Assembly: GCA_945861845.1 (NCBI GenBank)
Contig: CAMAWS010000208.1
Location: 1-6,354, forward strand
Direction of reading: 5' to 3'
Source of the DNA: Candidatus Sulfopaludibacter sp. SbA3
GTDB taxonomy: Bacteria; Acidobacteriota; Terriglobia; 20CM-2-55-15
Length of the DNA stretch: 6,354 nucleotides
Part shown: piece after piece, positions 6,260 to 6,354 of the stretch
How the letters are laid out: each line of letters opens with the position of its first letter
Numbering within the stretch: the stretch's first letter is position 1
Notes under the pieces: model-generated
What the model saw: only the letters and a program-made list of their open reading frames with translations
Database searches by the model: none
What the model was told of the DNA's origin: nothing
Translations under genes and position numbers: made by a program

Positions 6260-6354
6260 CCTGCATCTCAAATCCGAAATCCCGAAATATCGGATTGAAC
6301 TCCCACCTCTGACAGTCCAATTTGCGACTTCGGATTTCGGATTTGAGATGCAGG
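6260..6354. repeat. Inverted repeat with 23-bp perfect arms, MITE- or REP-like, at the window edge
   Basis: The left arm (6260-6282) and right arm (6332-6354) are perfect reverse complements over 23 bases, beginning CCTGCATCTCAAATCCGAAA on the left. They are separated by 49 bases. The left arm also contains a short repeated AAATCC-type motif, and an inner pair AATCCGA (6271-6277) and TCGGATT (6290-6296) could form a smaller alternative hairpin. No coding sequence lies in the spacer. The repeat may be a miniature inverted-repeat element, an IS end, or a transcript-end structure. The right arm stops exactly at the last base of the window, so its full extent is unknown. Confidence 0.8.

Noticed and set aside
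6135..6320. 61-codon - frame spanning the right-edge repeat
   Set aside because: It runs through the inverted repeat and the HEPN junction and has no family resemblance.
1..6354. CRISPR arrays, tRNA or rRNA genes
   Set aside because: No regularly spaced direct repeats, cloverleaf or ribosomal RNA sequence was seen on either strand.

Overview
The window comes from a moderately GC-rich bacterium with nitrogen-fixation regulation. It carries a nifA-type sigma-54 activator, a complete IS66-family insertion sequence, a secreted metallo-hydrolase of the subclass B3 metallo-beta-lactamase type, and a broken MNT/HEPN toxin-antitoxin pair. The style of the B3 enzyme and of NifA would suit a soil or sediment bacterium, possibly Acidobacteriota. 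That is an inference from remembered family resemblance, not something the sequence proves.

Left part (1-1536 plus 4088-4116): a nifA gene on the + strand with GAF, AAA+ and Fis-type HTH domains. It is interrupted six codons before its original stop by an IS66-family element at 1537-4087 (2551 bp). The element has 22-bp imperfect terminal inverted repeats beginning GTAAGCGTC and is flanked by a perfect 8-bp target duplication, AGATCGAC (1529-1536 and 4088-4095). Removing the element and one repeat copy restores an ending EIDCERFRK-stop at 4114-4116. In the present arrangement the reading frame runs into the element and ends with the new tail VSVWSAPY. The protein therefore keeps its whole DNA-binding domain and almost its original length (518 aa against 516 aa).

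The IS66 element holds tnpA, tnpB and tnpC on the - strand, convergent with nifA. All three look intact, and tnpA and tnpB overlap by ATGA. A perfect 11-bp-stem hairpin lies between the new nifA stop and the tnpC stop.

Middle part: 4117-4467 has no gene I can support. A 306-aa secreted metallo-beta-lactamase-fold protein follows on the - strand (4468-5388), with a signal peptide and all zinc ligands of the B3 type. Region 5389-5752 is a divergent intergenic stretch.

Right part: an MNT nucleotidyltransferase antitoxin gene (5753-6070, +) overlaps the start of a HEPN (DUF86) toxin gene. The toxin frame stops after only 35 codons at 6156-6158, where the sequence appears to change to unrelated DNA. 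The last 95 bases form a 23-bp perfect inverted repeat with a 49-base spacer, ending exactly at the window edge. The right third looks like an accessory, rearranged region. I found no wholly new multi-gene system. The best-supported novelty is the precise, reconstructable IS66 insertion that rewrites the NifA C-terminus.
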